Assembly: GCA_002431355.1 (NCBI GenBank) | Contig: DJEQ01000052.1 | Coordinates: 14,206-32,248, forward strand | DNA: 18,043 nucleotides | Direction of reading: 5' to 3' | Origin: Oribacterium sp. UBA5894 | Lineage (GTDB): Bacteria; Bacillota; Clostridia; Lachnospirales; Lachnospiraceae | Part shown: piece after piece, positions 1 through 6,963 of the stretch | Numbering within the stretch: the first letter of the stretch is position 1 | How the letters are laid out: every line of letters begins with the position of its first letter | The notes under the pieces: generated by a model | The model's input: the letters and a program-made list of their open reading frames with translations, nothing else | What the model was told of the DNA's origin: nothing | The model's database searches: none | Program-made: the position numbers and the translations under genes

Positions 1-1
1 G

Positions 2-757
2 CTACAGCTGCTGCAGCGTGCGAAGGCGAGTAAATACCTCTCCGATTTTCTCCTGTATGAAGAGCGTCTCGACGTGCATCGGCACGGAAAGGGCGTCGCG
101 ATTAATGATGACGAGTCGCTTTCCACGAAAGTACTGGATGAAGGAAGCTGCCGGATAAACCGTAAGGGAGGTCCCGCCAATGATGAGAATATCCGCTTCC
201 GCAATGGCCTGAATGGCACCACGCACCGCCTCCTCTGGAAGGCTTTCCTCATAGAGCGTAATGTCCGGACGGATCACGCCACCGCAGCTGCAATGTGGCA
301 CCGGCTCCTTCGATTCGAAGATGTAATCCTCCGGATAGGTCTTCCCACAGCGCATACAATAGTTCCGTAAGGCACTGCCGTGAATTTCATACACCCGATG
401 ACTCCCGGCCTTCTGATGCAGGCCATCGATGTTCTGTGTCACAATCGCCGTAAGCTTTCCGGTCTTTTCGAGATCCGCAAGGTAGCGGTGCGCAGCATTC
501 GGCTGAATCTTTCGCGTATCCATCTTCTGCCGATGAAACTCGAAGTACACCTCCGGTTCATTCATGAGACAGCTGTGGCTGAGAAGGTACTCCGGCGCAT
601 ACTGCTCGAAACGGACATCATGCTGATTATAAAGTCCGTCCTTACTGCGAAAATCCGGCACACCGCTCTCGGTCGAAACCCCCGCTCCGCCGAAAAATAC
701 GATCTTCTGTGCCTCCTCCATCCATGATTTTAATGTTTTGATTTTATCTTCGTCCAT
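2..757 (-). CDS. cobB: Sir2-family NAD-dependent protein deacylase (sirtuin)
   Basis: This cytosolic enzyme would remove acyl groups from protein lysines while consuming NAD+, releasing nicotinamide and O-acyl-ADP-ribose. The 251-residue protein has the full sirtuin core. The NAD-binding GAGVSTESGVPDFRS is at residues 24-38, TQNIDGLH at 107-114, the catalytic His in EIHGS at 126, and four zinc cysteines at 134, 137, 156 and 158. GGTSLTVYPAASF and INRD follow near the C-terminus. The length is normal for a bacterial sirtuin. It is the last gene of a minus-strand operon, starting 16 nt after the cyclo-ligase stop, with GGAG and AAGGA just upstream of the ATG. The stop codon lies at the very edge of the window. 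Family assignment is firm; acyl specificity (acetyl versus succinyl or other) cannot be read from the sequence. Confidence 0.95.
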   Translation of the reverse strand: MDEDKIKTLKSWMEEAQKIVFFGGAGVSTESGVPDFRSKDGLYNQHDVRFEQYAPEYLLSHSCLMNEPEVYFEFHRQKMDTRKIQPNAAHRYLADLEKTGKLTAIVTQNIDGLHQKAGSHRVYEIHGSALRNYCMRCGKTYPEDYIFESKEPVPHCSCGGVIRPDITLYEESLPEEAVRGAIQAIAEADILIIGGTSLTVYPAASFIQYFRGKRLVIINRDALSVPMHVETLFIQEKIGEVFTRLRTLQQL

Positions 758-773
758 CGTCCTTCATGCTCCT

Positions 774-1427
774 TTATTTTCGATGAAACAGCCCCTTCAG
801 AAGTGCACGGAAACCACCCGATGGCAGCTCCTCCGAAAGCTCCTCTCGGAGGTCATCGCTTGCAAGACGTGGATTGTAGATTTTCTCCTCTGAAAAGACC
901 CGGTCCAGTGGTATATCCTGCGCATCCACGGGCACCTCCGGTACCATCAGCGCACCATAACAGAGGCCATACTTATACAGGGTCTGTCCGTGCAGCCAGC
1001 GATCATAATACCCGGCCCCATGGCCGAGACGATGACCGTAGCGATCGGCCGATACGCACGGGACGACCGCCATCGCAAGCTTGTAGCCATCGATCACCGG
1101 AAGCCCGGCCTTCGGCTCCAGAATACCATACCGGCCCGGCTCGAGGTCCTCCCAGCTCATGATCTGCACGGCTTCCATCCGATGATCCGGTCCCGGAAGG
1201 CAGCGTGGTACCGTTACAAGCTTTCCCATCTGCCAGGCGGTCTCGATGATCTCCTTCGTGGACGGCTCCTCATCGATGCTGACATAGCAGAAGATCGAAT
1301 CCACCTGCTGAAAGATCGGATAGCAGAGGAAGCGCGTCGCGATCTCAGCATTGGCCTCCGCCTTATAATCTTCGCTTAAATTCTTTCTCTTTTCGCGGAT
1401 CATCGTCCGCAGCTCATCTTTTGTCAT
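774..1427 (-). CDS. 5-formyltetrahydrofolate cyclo-ligase (MTHFS/YgfA family)
   Basis: The enzyme converts 5-formyltetrahydrofolate to 5,10-methenyltetrahydrofolate with ATP, returning a storage or inhibitory folate to one-carbon metabolism in the cytosol. The 217-residue protein has the N-terminal basic helix (LRTMIREKRKNLS, about residues 6-18), the FCYVSIDEEPST segment at 46-57 and the diagnostic glycine-rich ATP/folate loop GHRLGHGAGYYDRWL at 131-145, preceded by VVPCVSADRYG. The C-terminus extends about 30 residues past the last strongly conserved part and is basic. It begins 12 nt after the histidine kinase stop and ends 16 nt before the sirtuin start, so the three genes are probably co-transcribed. 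The ribosome site is weak (GGGAAAA), which suggests translational coupling to the kinase gene. Confidence 0.93.
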   Translation of the reverse strand: MTKDELRTMIREKRKNLSEDYKAEANAEIATRFLCYPIFQQVDSIFCYVSIDEEPSTKEIIETAWQMGKLVTVPRCLPGPDHRMEAVQIMSWEDLEPGRYGILEPKAGLPVIDGYKLAMAVVPCVSADRYGHRLGHGAGYYDRWLHGQTLYKYGLCYGALMVPEVPVDAQDIPLDRVFSEEKIYNPRLASDDLREELSEELPSGGFRALLKGLFHRK

Positions 1428-1439
1428 GGTTTTTTCCCA

Positions 1440-3503
1440 TTATTTTGCCAAATAGCGGAGCAGCGTCGGCAGCAGAATCGTCATGTCGATCGGCTTCGCC
1501 ACATGATCGTTCATTCCAGCCTCCAGCGCCGCCTGCTTGTCCTCGGCGAAGGCATTGGCCGTCATCGCGATAATCGGAATTTCAGCCTTCTTCGGATCTG
1601 CCATCTGACGGATCTTCCGTGTGGCCTCATAGCCGTTCATCACTGGCATCTGAATATCCATGAGGATCAGGTCATAGTAATCGTCCGTGGCATCAAGAAG
1701 CATCTGATAGCAGGCCTGTCCATTGATGGCATGCTCCACCGTGAGGCCTTCTTCGGAAAGCAGCTCCATGGCGATTTCCGCATTCAGCTCATTGTCCTCG
1801 GCGAGGAGTATCCGATGGCCTTCAAGCTTCTTTCCATCCTCCTCGGCAAATGTCTCTGTTCTTTGTGTGCATGTCGCCTGATCCGCGAGGGTGAGGGCAA
1901 GCTCAATCGTAAACTTCGTGCCGACGCCCTGCTGGCTCTCCACCTGGATCGTACCGTCCATCTGCTCAATGATGGATTTAACAATCGGAAGTCCGAGGCC
2001 GGTTCCAACGACCTTGTTTTCCGTCGTTGTATGCTCTCTCGAAAATTCATCAAAGATATGCGGCAGGTAATCGGCGCTCATGCCAATGCCGGTATCCTCA
2101 CAAATGAAGCGGTACCTTGCCTTTTTCACGTCCTCTGATGGCAGCTCTGTGATATTCACATGAATCGAATGACCACTCGGTGTATATTTCACAGAATTGC
2201 CCACGATGTTCAGACAGATTTCTTCGAGCTTTGTCTTGTCACAGAGAACACAGGTATGGGTCACCCGGGTTTCATACGTATACTGGATGGTTTTCTTTCG
2301 CATCTCCTCCTCCAGCACCGTATTCAGGGAGCAGAAGAGCGCGTGAAGATCCGATGCCTCCAGGTTCAGCGTCGCCTTGCCGCTTTCGATGCGTGCCATC
2401 TCCAGCACCTGATTGATGATCGTGAGGAGGAGCTCACTGGAGCTCTTGATCTTCGAAATATAATCCCTTGCTTTCTCCGAATCGCCCAGATTCTTCTCCA
2501 GCAGGTCCGTAAAGCCCATAATGGCATTCATCGGCGTACGAATGTCATGGCTCATATTAAAGAGGAAACGGGTTTTCGCCGCGCTGGCCGCCTCGGCCTT
2601 CTTCGCCGCATGCTGAAGCTCCACCGCATACTGCTTTTCCCGGCTCCGCTTACTGAGAAACAAGTAAAAATAGGTCGCCACCATAAGTGACAGAATGTAG
2701 CAGAAAATACCGCCGAGGATCTTCGAAAGCAGTGGTACCCAGCCCTTTACCGGGACAATGTCAAAGTACCAGGTATCGTTCGGGATGCTGCAGGAAACCG
2801 TCACATAGCCCGTCGGCATCGCCTCCTGGCCCTGAATGATCGTTCTCCGCTCACCTGTATCCCCGTCCTTCTTCCAGATATCATAGGCATAGGATGCCTC
2901 ACTCAGCTCCGAAAGATCGATGCTTTCCATGAATTTATCCCAGTCGATGACGAGGATGACAAAGCCCCAGAATTCCTCCGTTCCGGCTTCCGTCATCGTA
3001 TACACCGGGTTAAACAGAAGCGCACCGACGCCGCCCTGCTTCAGCTCGAAAGGTCCACCCAGAGTATATTTATTCGTCTGCTTGGCAAGATTCGCCTCGT
3101 ATTTCCGCTCGTGATCCCGCAGCATATCGAGTCCGAAGGCTTCCGCATTCGCATGCGTCGGATAAATCTCCTGCACGATGCCCTTCGGTGCAAGCTCAAA
3201 GGCTCGAATAACGCCGCCTTCATTGGAAAACATACTCGCAAGCTGTGAAAAACGTGCCTCATCGAGCGAGCCTTCCGCCTCGATAACATTGCCGAGATAA
3301 TCTGCGCAGGTTTCATAACGCTCCATCTGAGACTGGATACGCCGCACGGTATTCTGTGCCATGAAGGTCGCCGATACCTGCTCATTCTTTTTATAGTTTT
3401 CAAATACCCATTGTCCACAAAGAAGCAACAGGATAAAGGCCACGAGGCCCACGAGATAACATTTTCTCTGTATTTCTTTTTCTACCAGACGCTGGTTAAA
3501 CAT
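1440..3503 (-). CDS. CHASE-domain hybrid sensor histidine kinase with C-terminal receiver
   Basis: This is a membrane sensor kinase. I start it at the ATG at 3503 because GGAG lies 7 nt upstream and a TATAAT promoter lies at 3534-3539; the longer frame from 3617 would begin upstream of that promoter. The resulting protein has 687 residues. In order: TM1 (about 15-34), an extracytoplasmic sensor resembling CHASE (about 40-250), TM2 (about 256-282), a short coiled linker, HisKA with phospho-acceptor His319 in SHDIRTP, HATPase_c with the N box (Asn436), G1 (CEDTGIGM, 469-476) and G2 (GTGLGLP, 500-506), then a receiver domain with acidic pocket near 570, phospho-acceptor Asp616 in LMDIQMP and Lys670. 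No output domain, HPt domain or separate response regulator is visible in the window. The ligand is unknown. It leads an operon with a folate enzyme and a sirtuin. Confidence 0.93.
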   Translation of the reverse strand: MFNQRLVEKEIQRKCYLVGLVAFILLLLCGQWVFENYKKNEQVSATFMAQNTVRRIQSQMERYETCADYLGNVIEAEGSLDEARFSQLASMFSNEGGVIRAFELAPKGIVQEIYPTHANAEAFGLDMLRDHERKYEANLAKQTNKYTLGGPFELKQGGVGALLFNPVYTMTEAGTEEFWGFVILVIDWDKFMESIDLSELSEASYAYDIWKKDGDTGERRTIIQGQEAMPTGYVTVSCSIPNDTWYFDIVPVKGWVPLLSKILGGIFCYILSLMVATYFYLFLSKRSREKQYAVELQHAAKKAEAASAAKTRFLFNMSHDIRTPMNAIMGFTDLLEKNLGDSEKARDYISKIKSSSELLLTIINQVLEMARIESGKATLNLEASDLHALFCSLNTVLEEEMRKKTIQYTYETRVTHTCVLCDKTKLEEICLNIVGNSVKYTPSGHSIHVNITELPSEDVKKARYRFICEDTGIGMSADYLPHIFDEFSREHTTTENKVVGTGLGLPIVKSIIEQMDGTIQVESQQGVGTKFTIELALTLADQATCTQRTETFAEEDGKKLEGHRILLAEDNELNAEIAMELLSEEGLTVEHAINGQACYQMLLDATDDYYDLILMDIQMPVMNGYEATRKIRQMADPKKAEIPIIAMTANAFAEDKQAALEAGMNDHVAKPIDMTILLPTLLRYLAK

Positions 3504-3533
3504 ATAGAAACTCCATTTTGATGATATAGGGAC

Positions 3534-3562
3534 ATTATAAAGCCCAGAGCCTGCAGATGCAA
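3534..3562 (-). promoter_or_regulatory. Sigma-A-type promoter of the histidine kinase operon
   Basis: On the minus strand, TTGCAT (3562-3557) is followed after exactly 17 bp by a perfect TATAAT (3539-3534). The predicted transcript would start near 3527 and give a leader of about 25 nt containing the GGAG ribosome site before the ATG at 3503. The -10 is consensus but the -35 matches only in part. The promoter is divergent from the one at 3611-3639. Confidence 0.7.
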
Positions 3563-3563
3563 A

Positions 3564-3579
3564 AGAAAAGTCTTTTTCT
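3564..3579. promoter_or_regulatory. Inverted repeat between two divergent promoters
   Basis: AGAAAA (3564-3569), a 4-nt spacer and TTTTCT (3574-3579) form a perfect 6-bp inverted repeat. It sits directly upstream of the kinase -35 and about 30 bp upstream of the divergent ncRNA -35, where a dimeric regulator could act on both. The region is A/T-rich, so chance is a real alternative. Confidence 0.3.
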
Positions 3580-3610
3580 GAAATAAAAATAATTTTCTTC
3601 AAAAAACGTA

Positions 3611-3639
3611 TTGTCAAAATAATATTCGCATGCTACTAT
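3611..3639 (+). promoter_or_regulatory. Strong extended -10 promoter of the putative ncRNA
   Basis: TTGTCA (3611-3616) and TACTAT (3634-3639) are separated by exactly 17 bp, and a TG dinucleotide at 3631-3632 gives an extended -10. Transcription is expected to begin about 7 nt downstream, near A3646. No protein gene on the plus strand follows for more than 4 kb, which points to an RNA product ending at the terminator at 4071-4101. Confidence 0.75.
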
Positions 3640-3645
3640 ATAGTC

Positions 3646-4101
3646 ACAAGATAAAAAAAGACTCGTTAACAGAACATCTTCTGACGAGAAAGGAAGACGC
3701 AGACGTTAACAAAGTGGTGATAAATTCGATCACCGAAACGATACCGTAGGAAGAGAGGTATGAAAACGATGACACCAGCACAGTGTATCGATAATATCTC
3801 TGGACTTCAGGAAAGATAAAGTGATTTGATAACAGCGCATAAGCGGTCATGTTATTCAGCGTAGGAGTGTTCCTCCAGTAAAGGATCTTTCATCAAGTCC
3901 ACGCGATATTATCATTTTAAAAAAGAATAGAAAGAACAGATATCCAGTTTGAGATAGCACAAAGCTATTTGAACATACAGGTTTGTTACCTCGAGGAGAT
4001 ACTCCGTTGCACTATTAAATTTTAAAACCGAATAAAGCACTGAAGCGAAAAGCTTCCATTAAAAATATTCAGAGGAATCCGAAACGGATTCCTCTTTTTT
4101 T
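3646..4101 (+). ncRNA. Putative large structured non-coding RNA (~455 nt)
   Basis: This stretch has its own promoter and a strong intrinsic terminator, no plausible ORF on its strand, and dense complementary segments. From the 5' end: hairpin 3662-3688 (CTCGT/ACGAG with inner CAGAA/TTCTG), 3716-3734 (GGTGAT/ATCACC), 3741-3761 (ATACC/GGTAT) and 3767-3789 (CGAT plus ACAC/GTGT plus ATCG). A long-range arm follows: GATAATATC (3790-3798) with GATATTATC (3905-3913), TGGACTT (3801-3807) with AAGTCCA (3895-3901), and GAAAGAT (3811-3817) with ATCTTTC (3885-3891). It encloses hairpins at 3829-3855 and 3863-3876. Further hairpins lie at 3954-3968, 3979-3991, 3995-4005 and 4042-4056. It lacks the conserved ends of tmRNA and the core motifs I would expect in RNase P RNA. 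Candidate known groups are large Firmicutes RNAs such as ROOL or raiA-type, but I cannot assign one. Confidence 0.7.
4071..4101 (+). terminator. Intrinsic terminator of the putative ncRNA
   Basis: A perfect 10-bp stem, AGAGGAATCC (4071-4080) with GGATTCCTCT (4086-4095), has a GAAAC loop and is followed by a run of T to 4101. The T-tract is on the plus strand, so it ends plus-strand transcription. Confidence 0.9.
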
Positions 4102-4218
4102 GCACCACTCTCCTGGCTCTCCTGCTTCGCATGTGGAAGCTTCAGACCTTCTATCACAGCTTTCTGCTTATTCTTACGCGCCCTGCCTTTCTGCCTTTCA
4201 CCTGCATGCTCCACCACA

Positions 4219-4256
4219 TAAAAAAGAGGCCGCCCCCTCTGGTCAGCCTCTCTTTT
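4219..4256 (-). terminator. Intrinsic terminator after lsrF
   Basis: On the minus strand, just downstream of the lsrF stop, AGAGGC pairs with GCCTCT (plus-strand 4246-4251 and 4225-4230) and six T residues follow (plus-strand A-run 4220-4225). The loop is about 15 nt. It closes the minus-strand lsr operon. The 117 nt between it and the ncRNA terminator hold nothing I can identify. Confidence 0.75.
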
Positions 4257-4273
4257 GCCATATCACCTGAAGA

Positions 4274-5152
4274 TCAGTGAATCAGATCCTCATAGAACTC
4301 GAATGCTTCCTTATCCGTAAAGCCCTCATGTACAACCTTGTGAACGGCCTGTGCCATCTCAACCGGATGCTGGCTCTGGAAGATATTTCGTCCCATATCG
4401 ACGCCGCGTGCACCCTTCTGGATGACTTCGTACGCCAGTGTCAGTGCATCCTTCTCAGCAAGCTTCTTTCCACCGGCAACAACGATTGGTACAGGGCAGG
4501 CCGAAACAACCTCTTCAAACTTATCGCAATTATAGGTCTTTACGATCTGGCAGCCCATCTCCGCAATGATACGGGTTGCCAATTTGAAGAAACGATCCGT
4601 ACGCTCCATGTCCTTTCCGACTGCGCATACGCCCAGGGTCGGAACGCTGTAGCGCATGCCTGCATTGATGACCCTGCTCAGATTGTCAATGCTGGAAAGC
4701 TGTCCATCCGCTCCGATAAATACCTGTGAAGCCATACAGTCTGCATTCATGCGAATGGAATCTTCGATATCTACAGCAACGACCTCATGACTTAAATCAT
4801 CCTGAAGCATGCTGGATCCAGATGTCACTCTCAGTGCGATTGCATTCGTAAATTCTGGCTTTAAGCATGTGCGGATCGCGCCACGTGTACCCATGAAGCA
4901 GTCTACGTATGGTGCCAGCTTCGGTAATAAGAGATCCAGTCTCTCAAGACCTGCCGTGCTACCCATGAAGTAGCCATGATCAAAGGCGAACATGACCGTA
5001 TTTCCGCTCTTCGGATTAAAAATATTAGCCAGATGATGCTTCATGCCCCAGTCCAGGCTGTTCGCACCCTTCACATAAAAACCATCGTGATTTGCGAATG
5101 GTGTGTCCACATGATAATCCTTTGCTACTTTCAGTCCCTCTAAATCTGCCAT
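4274..5152 (-). CDS. lsrF: LsrF, 3-hydroxy-2,4-pentanedione 5-phosphate thiolase
   Basis: LsrF is the last step of AI-2 breakdown: it transfers an acetyl group from 3-hydroxy-2,4-pentanedione 5-phosphate to CoA, giving dihydroxyacetone phosphate and acetyl-CoA. The 292-residue protein has the normal length and follows the E. coli protein closely as I recall it. Landmarks are LDWGMKHHLANIFNP (33-47), VMFAFDHGYFMG (53-64), the Schiff-base lysine in IVKTY at residue 205, VPIVVAGGKK, and GVDMGRNIFQS near the C-terminus. It has the class I aldolase (DhnA/FbaB-like) TIM-barrel fold and is cytosolic. It begins 82 nt after the lsrB stop, with AAAGGAAA as ribosome site. LsrF normally needs LsrG to supply its substrate, and no lsrG is present in this locus. 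Confidence 0.95.
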   Translation of the reverse strand: MADLEGLKVAKDYHVDTPFANHDGFYVKGANSLDWGMKHHLANIFNPKSGNTVMFAFDHGYFMGSTAGLERLDLLLPKLAPYVDCFMGTRGAIRTCLKPEFTNAIALRVTSGSSMLQDDLSHEVVAVDIEDSIRMNADCMASQVFIGADGQLSSIDNLSRVINAGMRYSVPTLGVCAVGKDMERTDRFFKLATRIIAEMGCQIVKTYNCDKFEEVVSACPVPIVVAGGKKLAEKDALTLAYEVIQKGARGVDMGRNIFQSQHPVEMAQAVHKVVHEGFTDKEAFEFYEDLIH

Positions 5153-5176
5153 CGATGTATTTCCTTTCGACTATAT

Positions 5177-5218
5177 TCAATTCGTTACAACATACATATC
5201 AATTCGGTTACTATTATA
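5177..5218 (-). promoter_or_regulatory. Candidate internal promoter and direct repeats before lsrF
   Basis: The 82-nt gap between lsrB and lsrF carries two near-identical direct repeats, TCAATTCGTTAC (5177-5188) and TCAATTCGGTTAC (5199-5211) on the plus strand, spaced 22 bp, or about two helical turns. A TATAAT (plus-strand 5213-5218 read on the minus strand) lies immediately upstream in the direction of lsrF. The -35 at the right spacing (TTTCTA) is poor. This could be an internal, regulator-controlled promoter for lsrF, possibly LsrR-controlled, but the match is weak. Confidence 0.3.
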
Positions 5219-5234
5219 TTTGGTTTTTTATGAT

Positions 5235-6407
5235 TTAGAAATCATAATCGTTCATGTTTTCTGATGTGAATACGAGACGCTCTGGAAGGAGAACGACACC
5301 GTTATTCTCATCACCTGTGCTTGCGCCAGCGGCGATGCTGTCATTTGCAAGAACTTCGCAGGATCCGATCTCCGGAATATCGATGGAATCGCCAACCTTT
5401 GCAGTGTTGCCTGCAGCGAGGTATGCAGCTACATAACAGCCCATTGCGCCCTGAAGCTTCGCATCCCAGAGGCCCCAGTTATAAAGGGTACCATTCGTGC
5501 AGTACTGCTTTACAGCATTCGGTGTTGCAAATCCTGTGATCGTGATGTTGTCCTTGTTGTAGCCCTTGTTCTCTGCAGCCTGTAACTGGCCAGGAAGAGC
5601 GGTCGAGTCATTACAGATGATAACATCGATATCCGGGTTTGCATCGAGAACAGCCTCACCTACGGTGATGGACTTCTCTGCATCCTGCTCAGAATAGTAG
5701 TTGTCCGGATTTACATTGGTCCAGTTCGGGTAGTTTGCAGCGATGATCTTCTCACCTTCTACCTGCCAGCTGTTCTGGTCGGTTACGGTTGCCTGTGAGT
5801 AGTGCCAGCAGTACTTGATGTCATCCTTCTCTGGATCCTTGCCTCTGGCCTTTAAGCCATCAACTGCCATGTCTACCAGCATCTGGCCTAATACCTCTGG
5901 TGTTCCCTGAGAAACCATGAGGGTTCTGTCCTCGCTGTTCGCATCGGAGTCCCAGGTGGAAACCACGATACCAGCATCCTTTGCCTCGTTCAGCGCATCG
6001 GATACACCGGCTGCATCTACGGTTGAAATGCAGATGGCATCGACGCCTGCCGAAATTGCCTGGTTGATAACGGATACCTGATCAGATACGGCTGCATTGG
6101 AGCTGCCCATGTAATTTACGGTAATGCCCCACTTCTTTGCATACTCCTGTGCACCATCATTGGCAACCTCGAAGAATGCGTTACCGGTCAGCTTCGGGAT
6201 GAAGGCAACGGTCTTTCCCTCTACGCTTGCACCCTCGGTGGCTGCTGCCGCTGCGGTGGTTTCTGCCTCTGCCTTTTCAGCTGCCGCTGCAGTGGTCTCT
6301 GCCTTCGCGGCTGCGGTTGTCTCTGGTGCAGAGCTGCTGCCACATCCAGCTAAGATAGATGTCAGCATGGCGCCTACTAACACGGTCGATAAAATCTTTT
6401 TCTTCAT
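5235..6407 (-). CDS. lsrB: LsrB-type AI-2 binding lipoprotein of an ABC transporter
   Basis: This extracellular lipoprotein would capture AI-2 (R-THMF form) and deliver it to the Lsr permease. The 390-residue precursor has a lipoprotein signal peptide with lipobox LAGC, cysteine at 22, then a low-complexity Ala/Glu/Thr linker to about residue 62. The binding protein follows and keeps Lsr landmarks: FIPKLTG (69-75), TWDSD (151-155), TVTDQN (208-213), ALPGQLQAAEN (270-280), NWGLWDAK and the terminal LLPERLVF. The known AI-2 contacts Lys, Asp, Asp, Gln and Pro correspond to 72, 153, 210, 211 and 272. The position of Ala222 in Salmonella LsrB is Gln274 here. GGAGG lies 8 nt before the ATG. It follows the shortened lsrD by 49 nt. 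AI-2 as ligand is likely; a related sugar is possible. Confidence 0.9.
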   Translation of the reverse strand: MKKKILSTVLVGAMLTSILAGCGSSSAPETTAAAKAETTAAAAEKAEAETTAAAAATEGASVEGKTVAFIPKLTGNAFFEVANDGAQEYAKKWGITVNYMGSSNAAVSDQVSVINQAISAGVDAICISTVDAAGVSDALNEAKDAGIVVSTWDSDANSEDRTLMVSQGTPEVLGQMLVDMAVDGLKARGKDPEKDDIKYCWHYSQATVTDQNSWQVEGEKIIAANYPNWTNVNPDNYYSEQDAEKSITVGEAVLDANPDIDVIICNDSTALPGQLQAAENKGYNKDNITITGFATPNAVKQYCTNGTLYNWGLWDAKLQGAMGCYVAAYLAAGNTAKVGDSIDIPEIGSCEVLANDSIAAGASTGDENNGVVLLPERLVFTSENMNDYDF

Positions 6408-6456
6408 TACATTTCCTCCTTTTGATACGTGATATGTATGTTTAGATATGATCTAA

Positions 6457-6963
6457 CTAGGTTGATGCAGCGATTTTCTGTCGCTGTGTTTTTAATTTTG
6501 CGCGATAATTCACGAACGCCGGATGTACCATCAGTGCCAGGCCTGCATACAGGAAGCTTCCACCGAGTGTCGCAACCATCGCCTGTACACCGCAGTACGC
6601 GATAAAGAAACCGGTCAGAATGCCACATAAGATGGCGATCACAATGGCGAGCGCCACAGCTGCCCAGATATTCAGTCCCCAGTCCTGCCATGCCACACCG
6701 ATGATGATGGAGGTAAGTCCCACGATGGATCCCGCCTGAATATCGATGCCTCCGGTAATCATGACCAGCGTAACAAAGATACCGATCATGCCAATCGGCA
6801 CAAAGTCATTCAGGCTTCGAAACATCGAAGATGCATTTAAGAACTTCGGGTTCGCCAGTCCAAAAATCAGAAACTCAATCAGGATGACCGCAATCAGAAA
6901 GCTGTTCCAGTTCAGCACAGCCTTACGCTTTGCACTCTTCGTATTTGAAACATTTCCGTTCAT
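6457..6963 (-). CDS. lsrD: LsrD-type permease with large internal deletion
   Basis: This is one of the two permease subunits of the AI-2 importer, but it is shortened to 168 residues where LsrD is normally about 330. The N-terminal part is typical (ANPKFLNASSMFRSLNDF, ITGGIDIQAGSIVGL, VATLGGSFLYAGLALMV), covering roughly the first half of the membrane segments. After about residue 146 the homology stops. The remaining tail, NYRAKLKTQRQKIAAST, is basic and looks like the cytosolic C-terminus of this family rather than random out-of-frame sequence. The simplest reading is an in-frame deletion of about 150 codons with the junction near 6515-6528. The gene starts in a TAATG overlap with lsrC. A half-permease should not transport, so it is probably non-functional. 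Confidence 0.8.
   Translation of the reverse strand: MNGNVSNTKSAKRKAVLNWNSFLIAVILIEFLIFGLANPKFLNASSMFRSLNDFVPIGMIGIFVTLVMITGGIDIQAGSIVGLTSIIIGVAWQDWGLNIWAAVALAIVIAILCGILTGFFIAYCGVQAMVATLGGSFLYAGLALMVHPAFVNYRAKLKTQRQKIAAST

Noticed and set aside
3504..3617. N-terminal extension of the histidine kinase to 3617
   Set aside because: It would start upstream of the TATAAT promoter and lacks a ribosome site, whereas the ATG at 3503 has GGAG at the right distance.
3644..3850. Minus-strand 68-codon ORF in the kinase-lsrF intergenic region
   Set aside because: It has no ribosome site, no recognisable domain and odd composition, and it is antisense to the structured RNA between a strong plus-strand promoter and terminator.
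6407..6691. Alternative-frame ORF at the lsrD/lsrB junction as evidence of a frameshifted lsrD
   Set aside because: Its translation is Cys/Arg-rich with no permease-like hydrophobic segments. The lsrD frame itself stays open to a plausible C-terminus, so an in-frame deletion fits better.
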